Of a stretch of 6,127 bases of DNA, positions 5,569 through 6,127 are shown one piece after another. Below the pieces are notes generated by a model. That model did no database searches and had not been told where the DNA came from. It saw only the letters and a program-made list of their open reading frames with translations. The translations under genes and the position numbers were made by a program. The stretch's first letter is position 1, and every line of letters begins with the position of its first letter. This stretch comes from Desulfomonile tiedjei (GTDB taxonomy: Bacteria > Desulfobacterota > Desulfomonilia > Desulfomonilales > Desulfomonilaceae), in contig DYRE01000141.1 in the NCBI GenBank assembly GCA_020718965.1, positions 1 through 6,127 on the forward strand, written 5' to 3'.

Positions 5569-6127
5569 ATGTTGTTTATACGCAAAAGTGTAGTACCGTT
5601 ACTAAGTTGCTTAGCCAACCTTGCCTTCGCTTGTTTGTTTATGGTTGTCACAGGTCTTATCTGTCCGGATTCTCCAAACGCGCAGGAAATTTCTAAAGAA
5701 GCTCATCAGAGACCGTGGATAATGATTGGGCTTTCCCCAGACGGTTGTTCGGGGGGGTGTAGGCGCGTTCGGTCAGTCATCAGCGAGATAAGCGGGAACA
5801 AAAATGTGGTGACGCTGGACTTCCGGACCGCATTAATTGACACTATTTCAGACCTAAACCCCGAATTTATAGTCCTGAGCCCTCAGGGTACGCCATGGTG
5901 TCGATATACAGGCTCCAATGGAGTCGCGTTGCAAAATTTTCTCTGGATGATCCCTCAGATCACAGATCAGCTCGACATACCGATTCTTGGAATCTGCGGC
6001 GGTCACCAGGCCATCGCTTTGGCCTTTGGGGGAAAAGTGGGCCCCATACGCGCCGGAGACGATGATTGCATGCCATATTCCAGAGATCGACAATCAGGTG
6101 TCACTCAGTTGAACCAGCATATTCGAG
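5569..6127 (+). CDS. Exported class I glutamine amidotransferase-like protein, 3' end outside window
   Basis: The first 186 codons are present and the frame is open to the window edge. The N-terminus is an export signal: LFIRK (2-6), a hydrophobic region from about 7 to 32, and a possible cleavage after SPNAQ (35-39). From about residue 50 the protein looks like a class I glutamine amidotransferase or related C26 hydrolase: PWIMIGLSPDG, then a buried strand EFIVLSPQGTPW (99-110), then IPILGICGGHQAIALAFGG (137-155). GICGGHQ is the nucleophile elbow, with Cys143 as the predicted catalytic residue. The partner His and Glu would lie beyond the window. The mature part also has C60, C64, C111 and C167. 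Class I amidotransferases are normally cytoplasmic, so the signal is unusual and ammonia transfer to a synthase partner seems unlikely; a hydrolase of gamma-glutamyl compounds is one alternative. An in-frame stop at 5533 bounds the gene upstream, and ATG 5569 is the first start, with GGGA at 5557-5560. Substrate unknown. Confidence 0.8.
   Translation, partial: MLFIRKSVVPLLSCLANLAFACLFMVVTGLICPDSPNAQEISKEAHQRPWIMIGLSPDGCSGGCRRVRSVISEISGNKNVVTLDFRTALIDTISDLNPEFIVLSPQGTPWCRYTGSNGVALQNFLWMIPQITDQLDIPILGICGGHQAIALAFGGKVGPIRAGDDDCMPYSRDRQSGVTQLNQHIR

Noticed and set aside
5629..5664. Lipoprotein processing site at Cys22 (LAFAC) or Cys32 (GLIC) of the exported protein
   Set aside because: Neither matches the lipobox: the residue before Cys32 is Ile, and Cys22 has Ala at -3 and sits inside the hydrophobic core. 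A type I signal peptide or membrane anchor fits better.
5854..6093. Minus-strand open frame of 79 codons
   Set aside because: It lies wholly opposite the amidotransferase-like coding sequence and shows no independent protein feature or ribosome binding site.

Overview
This window of about 6.1 kb looks like ordinary chromosome of an anaerobic Gram-negative bacterium, most likely a deltaproteobacterium (Desulfobacterota). That placement is inferred from base composition near the middle of the range, a selenocysteine elongation factor, a QueH-type (iron-sulfur, non-cobalamin) epoxyqueuosine reductase, and the style of the protein sequences. It is not proven by any marker gene here. No IS element, integrase, CRISPR array, rRNA or tRNA gene was seen.

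Positions 1-4390 hold three plus-strand genes spaced 34 and 36 bp apart, probably one transcript. They are holB (DNA polymerase III delta' clamp-loader subunit), a PSP1-domain protein of the RicT/YaaT family with its cysteine cluster intact, and selB (selenocysteine-specific elongation factor). The holB-ricT pair is a widely conserved neighbourhood. The selB that follows is the less usual partner and implies that the host makes selenoproteins, although none is encoded here.

Positions 4336-4842 hold a minus-strand gene for a small secreted protein of unknown function. Its 3' end runs 55 bp into the 3' end of selB. Between this gene and queH lies a 77-bp divergent intergenic region with candidate promoters facing both ways.

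Positions 4920-5456 encode QueH, the last step of queuosine synthesis on tRNA. After a 112-bp spacer with a T-tract and a candidate promoter, a gene starts at 5569 and runs off the window. It encodes an N-terminal signal sequence followed by a class I glutamine amidotransferase-like domain with an intact cysteine nucleophile motif. An exported protein of that fold is the most unusual coding feature here. SelB and QueH both act in translation, and RicT relatives act in RNA processing or modification, but nothing in the sequence shows one new linked system.
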